Source of the DNA: JABAAE01 sp905480545
GTDB taxonomy: Bacteria > Planctomycetota > Planctomycetia > Pirellulales > Pirellulaceae
Direction of reading: 5' to 3'
NCBI GenBank assembly: GCA_943788025.1
Contig: CALSOR010000004.1
Location: 620,001-684,000 of the forward strand
Length of the DNA stretch: 64,000 bases
This document shows positions 17,624 to 27,535 of this stretch, piece by piece; position 1 is the first letter of the stretch, and each line of letters begins with the position of its first letter. A program made the position numbers and the translations under genes. The notes under the pieces were generated by a model, which had not been told where the DNA came from, did not search any database, and saw nothing but the letters and a program-made list of their open reading frames with translations.

Positions 17624-19864
17624 TTATTCGTCGACAAGCACTCGCACCAACTCTCCCTTGAACGCGGGCGTTTTGGATTTTGGATCGACGCTTCTCGACA
17701 CCAAAACATTCGCTTCCGGGTAATACATCAAAACGTTCCCCGCTTTGATCTCGGGGAATTCTCGAATACGTATATTTTCCAAACGCCCAGTTTTGCTTTC
17801 GATTGTAACGGCTTGATCATGCGACAGCTTCAACCTCGCAACATCACGTGGGTTCATTAAGATGACATCACGACGATCTTGTCCGCGATAAATATCCTCT
17901 TCTTCATACACAACGGTGTTAAATTGCCCTTCACTCCGCACCGTCATCAATCGCAACCATTCGCCGTGCCCCTTTAAATCCGGCAGTTTGTGAATATGAA
18001 TTTTTGCTCGTCCCGATTCCATTGCAAATCGAGGTTCGTGAAGGGTTCGGCCAGCAATCTGAAATTCACGTTTCGTTTTCGCAATCTCCCCAATTGAAGT
18101 CCACCCGGGAATAACCTTCGAAATCCAATCGCGAATGTTGTCATGGGTCCTCATGCCCGTCCAATCGATTGGCGTAGAGTCACTCAAGACCTCTTCCCCC
18201 AGATCGCAGACCACATCAACTTCCGAACGCGCCCCTTCAAAACGCTGTTGCCCCCCATCACTCAATCGGACCAAATTGAACATCGACTCCTGTGTCGTTG
18301 GCTGCGACTCTTCGTCTCGTGCAAGAACCGGCAAGATGATGGTCTCTTTCGCCAATCCCATCGCATGACCGGTATTGAGCGTCGTGTTCAATTGAACCAG
18401 CATTTCCAAGTTCGACAGCGACTGATCGGCGTAAACCGAATCTGGATTACTGCCATAAAGATTCCCACCTAGACACAGTCCAAATTTCAGCGTCCCCGAA
18501 TTCGCGCCGTCCATGCATGCCAGTGTGTCCAATCCGGCAACGGTCGGCAGGCTGACATTAAGTTCATTTTGAAGCTTGTCAAAGATCGCATCCTTAAGCT
18601 TTGGCGTTACTCCAACCGAACCGATACCCTGCACATTGGAATGCCCGCGAATCGGCATCAAGCCGGCACTCTCTTTGCCAATCATCCCACGAAGCAACGC
18701 CAAATTCGCGATCGCCTGAACGTTTTCAACACCATGAGCATGATGTGTGATCCCCATTGTCCACGAAAAAACGGTTTTCTCCGCTTCCGCATACGCCTCT
18801 GCGATTTGATCGATCTCCGTTTTTACCACACCCGATTTCGTTTCGATTTCACTCCACGACACCGACTGCAATTCAGCGAGCCATTCCTCTGAACCGTCAC
18901 AGTGTTCCTGCAAGAAACCGGAATCGTGCTTACCCAATTCAACGATACGCTTCGCAATCCCCGTGATTAAAGCCAGATCGCCACCGATATCAGGTTGAAC
19001 GTAAAGCGATGCAATCTTGGACCCAAACAACATGCTCCGTACATCGCTGGGTATCTTAAAGTTGACCAAACCGGTTTCCACAACCGGATTGATCACGATG
19101 ACTTTTCCGCCCCGCCGCCGAATTTTCATTAACGTCGTCATCAAACGTGGGTGATTGCTGGAAGGATTGCCACCAATCAGAAAAACAAGATCTGCTTTTT
19201 CCAAGTCTTCCAATTGAATCGTTGCAGTACCACTTCCAATGCTCGTCTGCAACCCAACACCGCTCGCCTGATGACAGTAGAAGCTGCAATTGTTGACGTT
19301 GTTCGTCCCGTAAAGCCGCGCAAATAATTGCAACAAAAAACCAGCTTCATTACTGCTGCGACCACTGAAATACCAAAACGTTTCGTTGGGCGTCAAACCC
19401 TTTAGCTTGCTTGTGATTCGTCCGATCGCATCGGACCACGAAATCGGTTTGTAGTATTGCGCGGCGGGCTCCAAAACGACAGGCGTTGCCAGCCGCCCAC
19501 GAGTTTCCATTTCTCGCGGCGAAAATTTCTTTAGCTGAGCGATCGAGTAGGTCGACCAAAACGAATCGGGAATCGGCGCCTGCATGTCGGCCGCCATCGC
19601 TTGCAAAGACTTTTTGCAAACCTCCGGAAATCCGCCCACCTCGTTGACCATTCCACCTTTTTGGCCACCCATTCCCAAAGCGCATGTCTTGCACGCGTTC
19701 TTGGAACGCATCGCCTTCCAGAACTTCCACAACCCGCCAGATTCGCGAGCTTTCCGAAAAGTATATTTGACCGCTTGCCAGCCTCCGCCACTTTTTAGTC
19801 GTTTTGCCATTTCATTCTGTTTGGATTTGTTCACTGCGTCGTTCGAAACAGCTAACATTATCAT
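17624..19864 (-). CDS. FdhF/YdeP-family molybdopterin oxidoreductase
   Basis: 746 residues. The N-terminal CKTCALGMGGQKGGM and later CSFYCHQASGVGL are characteristic of the YdeP-type branch of formate-dehydrogenase-alpha-like enzymes. VFLIGGNPSSNHPRLMT binds the molybdopterin guanine dinucleotide, and a C-terminal beta-barrel molybdopterin-binding domain starts near RLMTVRSEGQFNT. In E. coli YdeP is linked to acid resistance, and the true substrate of the family is unsettled. No iron-sulfur or quinone partner subunit is adjacent. An alternative start at the internal ATG at 19810 (MAKRLKSGGGWQ) is plausible. All catalytic-region codons are sense codons, so there is no UGA here. Confidence 0.88.
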   Translation of the reverse strand: MIMLAVSNDAVNKSKQNEMAKRLKSGGGWQAVKYTFRKARESGGLWKFWKAMRSKNACKTCALGMGGQKGGMVNEVGGFPEVCKKSLQAMAADMQAPIPDSFWSTYSIAQLKKFSPREMETRGRLATPVVLEPAAQYYKPISWSDAIGRITSKLKGLTPNETFWYFSGRSSNEAGFLLQLFARLYGTNNVNNCSFYCHQASGVGLQTSIGSGTATIQLEDLEKADLVFLIGGNPSSNHPRLMTTLMKIRRRGGKVIVINPVVETGLVNFKIPSDVRSMLFGSKIASLYVQPDIGGDLALITGIAKRIVELGKHDSGFLQEHCDGSEEWLAELQSVSWSEIETKSGVVKTEIDQIAEAYAEAEKTVFSWTMGITHHAHGVENVQAIANLALLRGMIGKESAGLMPIRGHSNVQGIGSVGVTPKLKDAIFDKLQNELNVSLPTVAGLDTLACMDGANSGTLKFGLCLGGNLYGSNPDSVYADQSLSNLEMLVQLNTTLNTGHAMGLAKETIILPVLARDEESQPTTQESMFNLVRLSDGGQQRFEGARSEVDVVCDLGEEVLSDSTPIDWTGMRTHDNIRDWISKVIPGWTSIGEIAKTKREFQIAGRTLHEPRFAMESGRAKIHIHKLPDLKGHGEWLRLMTVRSEGQFNTVVYEEEDIYRGQDRRDVILMNPRDVARLKLSHDQAVTIESKTGRLENIRIREFPEIKAGNVLMYYPEANVLVSRSVDPKSKTPAFKGELVRVLVDE

Positions 19865-19951
19865 TGTCGGTCGCGAGTTGGCTATTCCAAATTTATAAAG
19901 CCTTTTATAAACGCTGCGACGAAGGTACGATTCGATTGGTATGAGGACTCG

Positions 19952-20482
19952 ATGAGTTCAAGCGAAAAACTTAAGTTCGACCGTGCAATGGAAACGTTCG
20001 CGCGAGAGTTGCCAGATGAGTACCAAGTCGTTTTTCCGACGCATTCCTCAAATGCAAGAAAAATTGCGATTGCAGCCGCTGCGGTCTTGTTGGGGTTCTT
20101 GGGATTTGTAATGACCTTTCCGTCAGAGGTTCGATTGGAGGGCCCGATCACATTAGTAACCATCGCACAGTTGACCTGTGCCGCACTGTTTGGCACTTCG
20201 ATTGCGGTAGTTTGCATTCTTGGCAATTCAGAAGTTTTTTTGACCTATGAAGTCCTCGCGATTGGGCAGGGATCAATCGTTCTTGTCAAAAAATTTGTCC
20301 TCTTGAAACGAGTGAAGTGGGCGAGATTCGACGTTGAAGATCTAAAAATGATAGACTTTCAAAACGGATTTGGCGCATTTAGACATGTGAAACTTGGAAT
20401 GTTTGCGAAGAACCTTCCTGCCAAAGACATCGATGATGTTCGGACAGCGATCTTGGCTGCATCAGACGAATCGCAGATTTAA
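19952..20482 (+). CDS. Membrane protein of unknown function (tandem paralogue 1)
   Basis: 176 residues. A cytosolic start with LPDEYQVVFPTHSS is followed by two membrane helices (IAIAAAAVLLGFLGFVMTF and VTIAQLTCAALFGTSIAVVC). The C-terminal half is soluble and PH-like, with YEVLAIGQGSIVLVKKF, VKWARFDVEDLKMID and LGMFAKNL. The next gene repeats this architecture and these motifs, so the two are products of a local duplication. No named family was recognised. The two-helix plus strand-rich tail plan resembles bacterial PH/photosystem-assembly-like membrane proteins, but that is only a shape comparison. Confidence 0.7.
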   Translation: MSSSEKLKFDRAMETFARELPDEYQVVFPTHSSNARKIAIAAAAVLLGFLGFVMTFPSEVRLEGPITLVTIAQLTCAALFGTSIAVVCILGNSEVFLTYEVLAIGQGSIVLVKKFVLLKRVKWARFDVEDLKMIDFQNGFGAFRHVKLGMFAKNLPAKDIDDVRTAILAASDESQI

Positions 20483-20581
20483 CCAAAAGATTTCACAGAA
20501 TTAATGTGCGTTAATTTTTTGTCGCCGACATTTTTTCGGTTATGATTTTGCGAATCCACCGCCACTCTGTTTTGATCCAAA

Positions 20582-21088
20582 ATGAATTCAAACGATCGTC
20601 CGCTTCCGTTACCGGATAAAGAAGTCATCGAGCCAGATTTGCCAGACGAGTATCAAATTCGCCTTCCTTCTCGGAGCTCTTCACTCCGGCTCCTGTGCTT
20701 TTCAATCTTTTGGTTGGGTTCGTTTGCGTTTGAATCGAATAATCAATTTTCGATTATCATATCAATTATTTTCGCCGCATTATTTGTCGGTTTTGCACGA
20801 ACAGATTTGCTGCGATATGAAGTTCTTGCAATTGGGCAAGGGTCGATTGCCATTCTGCGGAAATACCCTTTCTTTAGACAAGTGAAATGGGCGACATTTG
20901 ATCTCAAGCAATTAAATATGATTGACTGTGAGAGAGGACTTGCTGCCCTTTTTCATCCAGGGCTTGGGGAATTCGCGAAAAACACATCGGTCGCTGAATT
21001 GTCAAATGTTATCAGCGCAATTCGGAAGATTGTGGAAAACGCCAGAGAGGATGCAAAACGTCTAGGTGCAAAACCTGGGGCACCTTAG
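20582..21088 (+). CDS. Membrane protein of unknown function (tandem paralogue 2)
   Basis: 168 residues with the same plan as its upstream neighbour: LPDEYQIRLPSRSS, two adjacent hydrophobic segments around residues 37-80, then YEVLAIGQGSIAILRKYPFF, VKWATFDLKQLNMID and a LGEFAKNTS segment. The C-terminal helix is longer and charged (KIVENAREDAKRLG). The start ATG at 20582 follows an AT-rich gap of 99 bases that could carry a promoter. Function unknown. Conservation is concentrated in the soluble half, suggesting that part is the working domain. Confidence 0.7.
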   Translation: MNSNDRPLPLPDKEVIEPDLPDEYQIRLPSRSSSLRLLCFSIFWLGSFAFESNNQFSIIISIIFAALFVGFARTDLLRYEVLAIGQGSIAILRKYPFFRQVKWATFDLKQLNMIDCERGLAALFHPGLGEFAKNTSVAELSNVISAIRKIVENAREDAKRLGAKPGAP

Positions 21089-21291
21089 GCGAGATGGTTG
21101 TGTCAACGAGAGACTCGTATTGGCTAGCGAGGCTTTCCGGCCCCCCGTTCCCGACTTTTGCCTCGCAATCAGAAAACGAAACTTCATGAAAGCGTTTGCA
21201 TTGGATCGGTATTAATGCCTGACTTTGTTGCCGCGGGTTTTTTCGAGTAAACTGAACCTCCAAGTGAGATTCAAACTTCTGGAAGAATTCG

Positions 21292-22665
21292 ATGCTAGAT
21301 TTAGTCGGAAAAGGATTCGCTCATACTTGCAATGGTGCAACTCGCCGTGAACTGCTTCAAGCCGGAACGCTTGGTGCGATCGGACTGTCACTTCCAGATC
21401 TGTTAGCTGCTGAAGAAAAAGGGCTGAAAGAGAAAGATGACGACCGCGCCTGCATCATGATCTTCAATTTGGGCGGCCCCAGTCAAATGGACACTTTTGA
21501 CATGAAGCCCAACGCCCCAGCAGAAGTCCGCGGACCGTTTAAACCGATCTCAACCAAAGGGGATTTCCAAGTCAGCGAAATCTTTCCCAGACATGCCGAA
21601 ATCGCTGACAAATTTTCGGTTGTGCGCAGCTGCTTTCACACCGGTGCTGCGGTACATGATGCGGGTTGGCAGATGATGCAAACCGGTCGATTGTTTACAG
21701 GCGGAGTGCTGACACCGCATGCCGGTGCCGTCACGAGTTATCTTCGTGGGCGGAAAACGGATTTACCACCTCATGTCGTTCTTCCCGAAAAAATGGGGCG
21801 AGGTGGCGGGAATTTACCCAACGGACAATCAGGCGGTTTCCTGGGCAAGGTACACGATCCGTTCGAACTCTCCGCCGATCCATCCAAACCTGACTTCAAG
21901 GTCCCTGACTTGCTACCGCCAAAAACACTCGGCCAAGCACGCCTTGATCGAAGGCGAAAAATGCGTGACATCGTTGACGATTCGGTGCGTGACTTCGATT
22001 CAAGCGAAGACGCGAAGATCCTGAACGACAACTTCCAGGCAGCGTTTCGGATGATGACAAGCAAACAAGCTCGTGAAGCCTTCGACCTGACGAAAGAACC
22101 CAAAAAAGTCCGCGAACGTTACGGCATGAATCGATTCGGACAATGCTGCTTGCTGGCTAGGCGATTGGTCGAAGCCGGCGTGCGATTTGTTACGATCAAC
22201 ACATTCCTCACTGTTTTTGGCGAAGTAACCTGGGACATTCACGGCTCAGCGCCATTTACCTCGATTGACGGCATGAAAAATATCGTCGCACCAATGTATG
22301 ACCAAGCGTATGCCGCCTTGATCTCTGACTTATCGGAACGGGGAATGCTGGACAAAACCATGGTTTGCAACCTCTGCGAGTTCGGCCGAACACCGCGAGT
22401 CAATCCGGCTGGCGGCCGAGATCATTGGCCGCAATGCTACACCGTTTACTATGCGGGCGGCGGCGTCAAAGGTGGACAAGCGATCGGAGCAAGTGATCCG
22501 ATCGGAGCAGTTCCGGCTGACCGTCCGGTCGGTCCTGCTGAAATCGTAGCAACTGTTTTTGAAAGCCTTGGTTTCGATTTAGAAACCGAATTACCAGGCC
22601 CAGGTGGTCGACCCTTTCCATTGGTAAACTACGGGGCGAAGCCCATCAAGGAACTGTTTGGCTGA
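21292..22665 (+). CDS. DUF1501 secreted protein
   Basis: 457 residues. A Tat-like N terminus (TRRELLQAGTLGAIGLSLPDLL) precedes a DUF1501 body: MIFNLGGPSQMDTFDMKPNA, the conserved CFHTGAAVHDAGW, LARRLVEAGVRFVTIN, CEFGRTPRVN and GGRDHWPQC. DUF1501 belongs to the alkaline-phosphatase/sulfatase fold group and is massively expanded in planctomycetes. It is usually paired with a DUF1549/DUF1553 cytochrome-like protein, as here with the gene 90 bases downstream. The order (DUF1501 first) is the reverse of the commonest arrangement. The substrate is unknown, and an extracytoplasmic role is inferred from the signal. Confidence 0.88.
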   Translation: MLDLVGKGFAHTCNGATRRELLQAGTLGAIGLSLPDLLAAEEKGLKEKDDDRACIMIFNLGGPSQMDTFDMKPNAPAEVRGPFKPISTKGDFQVSEIFPRHAEIADKFSVVRSCFHTGAAVHDAGWQMMQTGRLFTGGVLTPHAGAVTSYLRGRKTDLPPHVVLPEKMGRGGGNLPNGQSGGFLGKVHDPFELSADPSKPDFKVPDLLPPKTLGQARLDRRRKMRDIVDDSVRDFDSSEDAKILNDNFQAAFRMMTSKQAREAFDLTKEPKKVRERYGMNRFGQCCLLARRLVEAGVRFVTINTFLTVFGEVTWDIHGSAPFTSIDGMKNIVAPMYDQAYAALISDLSERGMLDKTMVCNLCEFGRTPRVNPAGGRDHWPQCYTVYYAGGGVKGGQAIGASDPIGAVPADRPVGPAEIVATVFESLGFDLETELPGPGGRPFPLVNYGAKPIKELFG

Positions 22666-22755
22666 TTTCAATCCCGTTATCAGAATCCGCCTAACCACCC
22701 CATCACCATTCGTCCATTCGGGCGATTTAAGTCACCCTCCAGTCACGCAAAAACA

Positions 22756-24996
22756 ATGCATCCTTCCGACACAAACCGTTTCTCGCAGTGCTCAATAATC
22801 GCGGCCATTTGTGTATTTGCAATCGCCTCCAATGTATCGGCCGACAACGCCATTTCATTTCGCAACGATGTCCAACCGGTACTTGCGAAACTCGGTTGCA
22901 ATTCGGGTGCTTGCCACGGTGCACTTGCGGGAAAAGGAGGCTTTCGATTGTCGCTTCGCGGATTCGATCCCAAAGCAGACCATTTCAACGTCGCCAAACA
23001 GGCTCGAGGCCGAAGAATCGAATTACGAGATCCTGCCAAAAGCCTTTTCCTGACCAAACCGACTGGCGCCGTTTCCCACAAGGGTGGCGTACGGTTTGAC
23101 GTCAATTCAGAATCATATCGAATTCTTTCGCAATGGATCGCTGAAGGAGCCATTGGTCCAAAAGAATCGGACCCAGTTATCTCTCAAGTCAAAGTTGAAC
23201 CAAGCCAATTGGCGGTGAAACTGGGTGAAACAAATCAATTAACCGTCAAGGCACATTATTCGGATGGAACGATTCGCGATGTGACTCAATGGGCCAAATT
23301 CACTTCAACCGATGAAACAATTGCCAAGGTTGACAAAGATGGAAAGTTCGAAGTTATTGGATTCGGCGAAGGAGCAATCACGATTTGGTTTGACAGTCGG
23401 ATTTCGGTCGCTCGATTAACTTCACCGTTTCAAAACAAAATCGACCCGAACGTTTTTGACAATGCCAAGAAGAAAAACTTTGTCGACCAAGCCGTGGTTA
23501 CTCAGCTTAAGCAATTGAACCTTGAACCCTCACCACGCTGTGACGATTCCACATTTATCCGACGCGCGTTTTTGGACACTCTTGGGCTTCTACCAAAACC
23601 GAACGAAGTCGAAGCATTTCTCGCAGACAAATCAGAAGGCAAGCGGGACGAACTCATCGACTCGCTTCTTTCGCGTCCGGAATTTGTGGACATGTGGTCA
23701 TACCACTGGTCTGATGTTTTGCTGATCAACGGAACCAGGCTTCGCCCAAACGCGGTAAAGACGTTTTATCAATGGGTTCGTGGTCATGTGGAGAAGAACA
23801 CACCTTGGGATCAATTTGTTCGCGAAATCATAACTGCTCAGGGAGGCAGTTTTGAAAACGGTGCGACCAATTTCTATGCGTTGCATCAAGACCCACAAAA
23901 CATGGCGGAAAACGCCAGTCAAGCATTTCTTGGTTTGTCTATCGCCTGTGCAAAATGCCACAATCATCCTTTGGAAAAGTGGACGAACGACCAATACTAC
24001 GCGTTCGCGAATATGTTCTCACGTGTCAGGGCAAAGGGCTGGGGCGGCGACGGCCGAAACGGTGATGGAAAAAGAACCCTGGTTCTTGCACAACAAGGCG
24101 AGTTAATTCAACCCACAACCGGGAAACCACAACCGCCCACGCCTCTGGATGGAATCCCGTTACCGTTTGATTATGCCGGTGATCGCCGAGCACCACTCGC
24201 CGAGTGGATGGTCTCGGCCAAGAACCCTTACTTTACACGAGCCATCACCAATCGTGTTTGGGCGAAGTTCTTTGGCGTCGGTCTTGTGGAACCAGTCGAT
24301 GACCTTCGACTCTCAAATCCTGCCAGCAACGAGCAACTTCTCACCGATCTTTCGAAATACCTCGGCGATAACAAGTTTGATTTGAAGAAATTAATGCGAG
24401 TGATCATGCGATCGGAAACTTACCAACGGAGCAGCCAAGCTCTTGATTCCAATAAAGATGAAACGCGGTACTTTTCTCGTTACTACCCGAAACGACTTAT
24501 GGCAGAAATTTTGCTGGATGCCATTTCAGAAGTCACACTCGTTCCGACAGAATTTAATTCAATTGCGTTTCCCGGTGCCGATAACCAAAAAACTGATTTC
24601 TACCCAAAGGGCACACGGGCGTTGCAGTTGTACGATAGCGCGGTCGCGTCGTACTTTCTAAAGACTTTCGGGAGAAACGAACGGGAAATTACCTGCGAAT
24701 GCGAGCGTACCAATGAACCGAGCATGGTCCAAGTGCTGCATATGTCCAACGGAAACACGCTGAACGACAAATTGGCAGCCAAGGAGAATCGCTTTTCGAA
24801 AATAATCTCCGAAAAGGTCTCCGACGAAGAAATCATCAAGCAGGCCTATTTGATTTGTCTATCGCGATATCCCAAAGAAGACAAACTGAAATCGCTTAAA
24901 CATTTATTTGCAGAATCGACGGAAGACAAACGAATCTTGATCGAAGATTTGTTCTGGAGTTTGACGACCAGCCGCGAATTCCTTTTCAATCATTAG
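22756..24996 (+). CDS. DUF1549/DUF1553 protein with Big_2 domain
   Basis: 746 residues with a signal peptide (ending near NVSADNA). In order: a planctomycete cytochrome-like segment with LGCNSGACHGALAGKGGF; an Ig-like Big_2 domain (about 135-225, VKLGETNQLTVKAHYSDGT and FGEGAITIWF); DUF1549 with FIRRAFLDTLGLLPKPNEVEAF and ACAKCHNHPLEKW; and DUF1553 with PYFTRAITNRVWAKFFGVGLV and LMRVIMRSETYQRSS. The CxxxCH and CxxCH motifs suggest covalent haem attachment. It probably acts at the cell surface together with the upstream DUF1501 protein, and the biochemical role of the pair is not established. Confidence 0.9.
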   Translation: MHPSDTNRFSQCSIIAAICVFAIASNVSADNAISFRNDVQPVLAKLGCNSGACHGALAGKGGFRLSLRGFDPKADHFNVAKQARGRRIELRDPAKSLFLTKPTGAVSHKGGVRFDVNSESYRILSQWIAEGAIGPKESDPVISQVKVEPSQLAVKLGETNQLTVKAHYSDGTIRDVTQWAKFTSTDETIAKVDKDGKFEVIGFGEGAITIWFDSRISVARLTSPFQNKIDPNVFDNAKKKNFVDQAVVTQLKQLNLEPSPRCDDSTFIRRAFLDTLGLLPKPNEVEAFLADKSEGKRDELIDSLLSRPEFVDMWSYHWSDVLLINGTRLRPNAVKTFYQWVRGHVEKNTPWDQFVREIITAQGGSFENGATNFYALHQDPQNMAENASQAFLGLSIACAKCHNHPLEKWTNDQYYAFANMFSRVRAKGWGGDGRNGDGKRTLVLAQQGELIQPTTGKPQPPTPLDGIPLPFDYAGDRRAPLAEWMVSAKNPYFTRAITNRVWAKFFGVGLVEPVDDLRLSNPASNEQLLTDLSKYLGDNKFDLKKLMRVIMRSETYQRSSQALDSNKDETRYFSRYYPKRLMAEILLDAISEVTLVPTEFNSIAFPGADNQKTDFYPKGTRALQLYDSAVASYFLKTFGRNEREITCECERTNEPSMVQVLHMSNGNTLNDKLAAKENRFSKIISEKVSDEEIIKQAYLICLSRYPKEDKLKSLKHLFAESTEDKRILIEDLFWSLTTSREFLFNH

Positions 24997-25062
24997 ATGA
25001 AAGAGTGTCGTGAATCGCTCCTCCGATCCAAGACAATCTGCACCCTGAAAATGGGATTTTGT

Positions 25063-25914
25063 TTACGCCTCACGAATCAAACCTAAGACCTCGTCCGCGA
25101 TCTTTTTTGACCTGGCCACAACGAACGGACGGGCGACAAAAGGGTTGACCCTGTCTCCATCCGCATCGAAAAACACTCCGCCTGCCTCTTCAAGCACACA
25201 CTGCGGAGCGGCAATATCCCAAGCCGCTTGTTTCACACTTGCGGCATCATTGTCATGAATCGCCGCTACAAGCAAGTTTTCACTTTCTGCGATGCGCATC
25301 GCGACTCCAGAATAGGGCGCATTTTGCGTGACCAAACCGGCTCCCTTTGCCGTTCGCAACTGATTTCGCATCGTCACGAAAAAATCGGATTCGTACTGAA
25401 CATCGCTATATTGATTCAACTCCACCCAACCATTTTGTAAATCACCCGTTTTATCGATCAGCAATCGTTCGCCGTTCTTAAATGCCCCCCTGCCCTTTTC
25501 CGCATAGAACCATTCCCCTGTTATCGGAAAATAAACGATTCCCAACTGCGTTTCACCCTCCCGTCGTTGAGCAATCAAAACCGAAGAAAAATGCGGACCG
25601 GTTTTGAACAGAAACGCACTCGTTCCATCCAAAGGATCTACAATCCAAAGGTTATCCGAACTGGTCGTCAGATCAGGTGATAGTTCCTCAGATAGAATCG
25701 GCAGCTGCCGAGGATCATCGGAAAGAATCGCCAACGCCGCTCGGTCTGCATTTTGATCGACTTCTGAAACTAAATCGCCAATCCCTTTTAGTTTCACCTC
25801 ATGCAACTGGTCGTATCCGTTACGAATAATTTCCCCAGCATCAAACGCGGCCGTTGCCGCCAATTGTAAGTCGCTAGAAAGCGTCGCAACATGTGCTGGA
25901 ATTCCTGGAGTCAA
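25063..25914 (-). CDS. Inositol monophosphatase-family phosphatase
   Basis: 283 residues from a TTG at 25914, as no ATG lies near the N terminus. Metal-site motifs of the Li-sensitive phosphatase family are complete: DLVSEVDQNAD, ILSEE, WIVDPLDGTSAF and near the C terminus AAWDIAAPQCVLEEAGG. The enzyme dephosphorylates inositol phosphate, histidinol phosphate, 3'-phosphoadenosine phosphate or fructose bisphosphate in different members. PAP hydrolysis (CysQ-like) would fit the three sulfotransferases in this window, because they release PAP, but this is a suggestion from context. It is convergent with the DUF1549 gene and divergent from the fructokinase. Confidence 0.88.
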   Translation of the reverse strand: MTPGIPAHVATLSSDLQLAATAAFDAGEIIRNGYDQLHEVKLKGIGDLVSEVDQNADRAALAILSDDPRQLPILSEELSPDLTTSSDNLWIVDPLDGTSAFLFKTGPHFSSVLIAQRREGETQLGIVYFPITGEWFYAEKGRGAFKNGERLLIDKTGDLQNGWVELNQYSDVQYESDFFVTMRNQLRTAKGAGLVTQNAPYSGVAMRIAESENLLVAAIHDNDAASVKQAAWDIAAPQCVLEEAGGVFFDADGDRVNPFVARPFVVARSKKIADEVLGLIREA

Positions 25915-26195
25915 TATTCACCTGTTGGATAAGCAGATCGGGTTTCGGTCAACAGCAACTTGCTGGACTATTTTTTCATCGCCTCCAATCTAACGACGAT
26001 CCCCAAAAGCGTAAATCGATCATGGCTTTTTCAATCTACGTTTTAAAGAAATTCAGCACGATCAACCAAAGAGCCACTTCTCTTCTTATTCTTTTGTTTC
26101 ATGATGCTGCTACATCTCCTCCGGGTACTTACAATAGCCCCAGAGACGAAGGGCACTCCATTAAAAAATACTGAAAAGCAACTGGAACATCCAGA

Positions 26196-27185
26196 ATGAC
26201 GACAACGGGTAATCTATCGGCAACACATCCGAAATTCACAATCGTTGCGCTCGGCGAAATACTATGGGACATTTTTCCTGATCGAACATGTTTTGGTGGC
26301 GCCCCATTAAACTACACTTGTGCCGCTGCGGAATTGGGTTCCGATATTGCAGCGGTTCATTTAGTAAGCGGCGTCGGCAATGATGAACTGGGACGCGATG
26401 CAATCGAAGAATTGAAATCGCATTGCGTAGTGCTGCATTCAGTTCAGAAAAAACAGGATGCAACCGGAACGGTCACGATCGATTTGAGCGAAAACGGCAG
26501 CGCCAGCTACACCTTTGCAAACAATGTCGCATGGGACAATCTGACGTGGTCGGACAAGCTAACACAACTTGCAAAAAATGCGAACGCGGTTTGCTTTGGT
26601 TCACTTGGCCAACGCTCCGCGGTATCTGCGAAAGTCATTCAACGGTTCGTTTCGGAGACGACGAAACCGTGCCTTCGAATCTTTGATATTAATCTTCGCC
26701 CACCGCATTTTTCAGATCAAGTTATTTTTGAATCGCTTGCAATTGCCAATGTCTTAAAGCTTAACGATGAAGAGCTTCCCTACTTGGCCACACTGCTTAA
26801 AATTTCCGGTACAGAATCAGAGTTGCTTTCGCAAATAATCAAGCAGTTTGGTCTGAAGCTGATCGCATTAACCAAAGGAAGCAAGGGCGCCACGATTGCA
26901 TTTAATAATGAAACCATCGCGATCGACGGGATCCAAACGTCCGTGACCGATACGGTTGGAGCAGGTGATTCGTTTACGGCGGTTCTAACATTGGGGTTAC
27001 TGCAAGGGTTTAGCACCTCGACCGATGAAAACCTGACCGGAACAGATGCGTGTGCAGGCGAAAGATCGCTACTGAAATCGATCGGAAATAAAGCAAATCA
27101 GGTCGCGGCGTACGTCTGCTCACAACCAGGTGCGACGCCGAAGTATCCGGAACACTTGAGATCCTCGTTGGCGTTTACGGATTAA
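26196..27185 (+). CDS. Fructokinase-type PfkB sugar kinase
   Basis: 329 residues. PfkB signature 1 appears as the sugar-binding GGAPLNYTCAAAELG, and signature 2 as DTVGAGDSFTAVLTLGLL with the catalytic Asp in GAGD. The N-terminal VALGEILWDIFPD is typical of fructokinases. It phosphorylates fructose (or a related hexose) with ATP in the cytosol. The next gene encodes a secreted GH32 enzyme that releases fructose from fructans or sucrose, so the two form a plausible degradation pair, although 350 bases separate them. The C-terminal region (GTDACAGERSLLKSI) is slightly longer than in typical members. Confidence 0.88.
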   Translation: MTTTGNLSATHPKFTIVALGEILWDIFPDRTCFGGAPLNYTCAAAELGSDIAAVHLVSGVGNDELGRDAIEELKSHCVVLHSVQKKQDATGTVTIDLSENGSASYTFANNVAWDNLTWSDKLTQLAKNANAVCFGSLGQRSAVSAKVIQRFVSETTKPCLRIFDINLRPPHFSDQVIFESLAIANVLKLNDEELPYLATLLKISGTESELLSQIIKQFGLKLIALTKGSKGATIAFNNETIAIDGIQTSVTDTVGAGDSFTAVLTLGLLQGFSTSTDENLTGTDACAGERSLLKSIGNKANQVAAYVCSQPGATPKYPEHLRSSLAFTD

Positions 27186-27535
27186 AGCACAACCCAAAAA
27201 TACTGAGTCAACCTATCTGTGATTTCCTCCCGCCGATTGAAAGGACTCTATGATCACAAGAAGACAAATACACAAAGATCATAAAAACACGACGAAAACG
27301 AAGTTTGCTGTTATCTTGTTCAAACGCGTGGGCAACGCCCCGCGCGTCTGCAAACGCCAGTCAATTGGAGTTCAAATTCCAATGAATACCAACCAATTAA
27401 TATTAAATCCATACGCGGCCCGTTGGGCACGCGGTTTAACAAGCAATGACAGACCTTCCATCAACAAACTTTTAAATCGCCGTTGTTCGGAAGCCCACAC
27501 GACTCAATAGCTCTTCACCACAAACACAATACACC
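27186..27535. other. Intergenic region between fructokinase and GH32 gene
   Basis: 350 bases. A plus-strand frame at 27250-27510 has basic, low-quality composition and no recognisable motif, so I do not call it a gene. The stretch contains GC-rich words around 27328-27356 and 27415-27440 that might be decayed repeat or operator sequence, but no clean repeat was found. It presumably holds the GH32 promoter. Confidence 0.4.

Noticed and set aside
25893..26174. Plus-strand frame upstream of the fructokinase
   Set aside because: It overlaps the start of the phosphatase gene, lacks a ribosome site and has no coherent composition.
27250..27510. 86-codon frame between fructokinase and GH32
   Set aside because: Basic, uneven composition with no motif; more likely intergenic.
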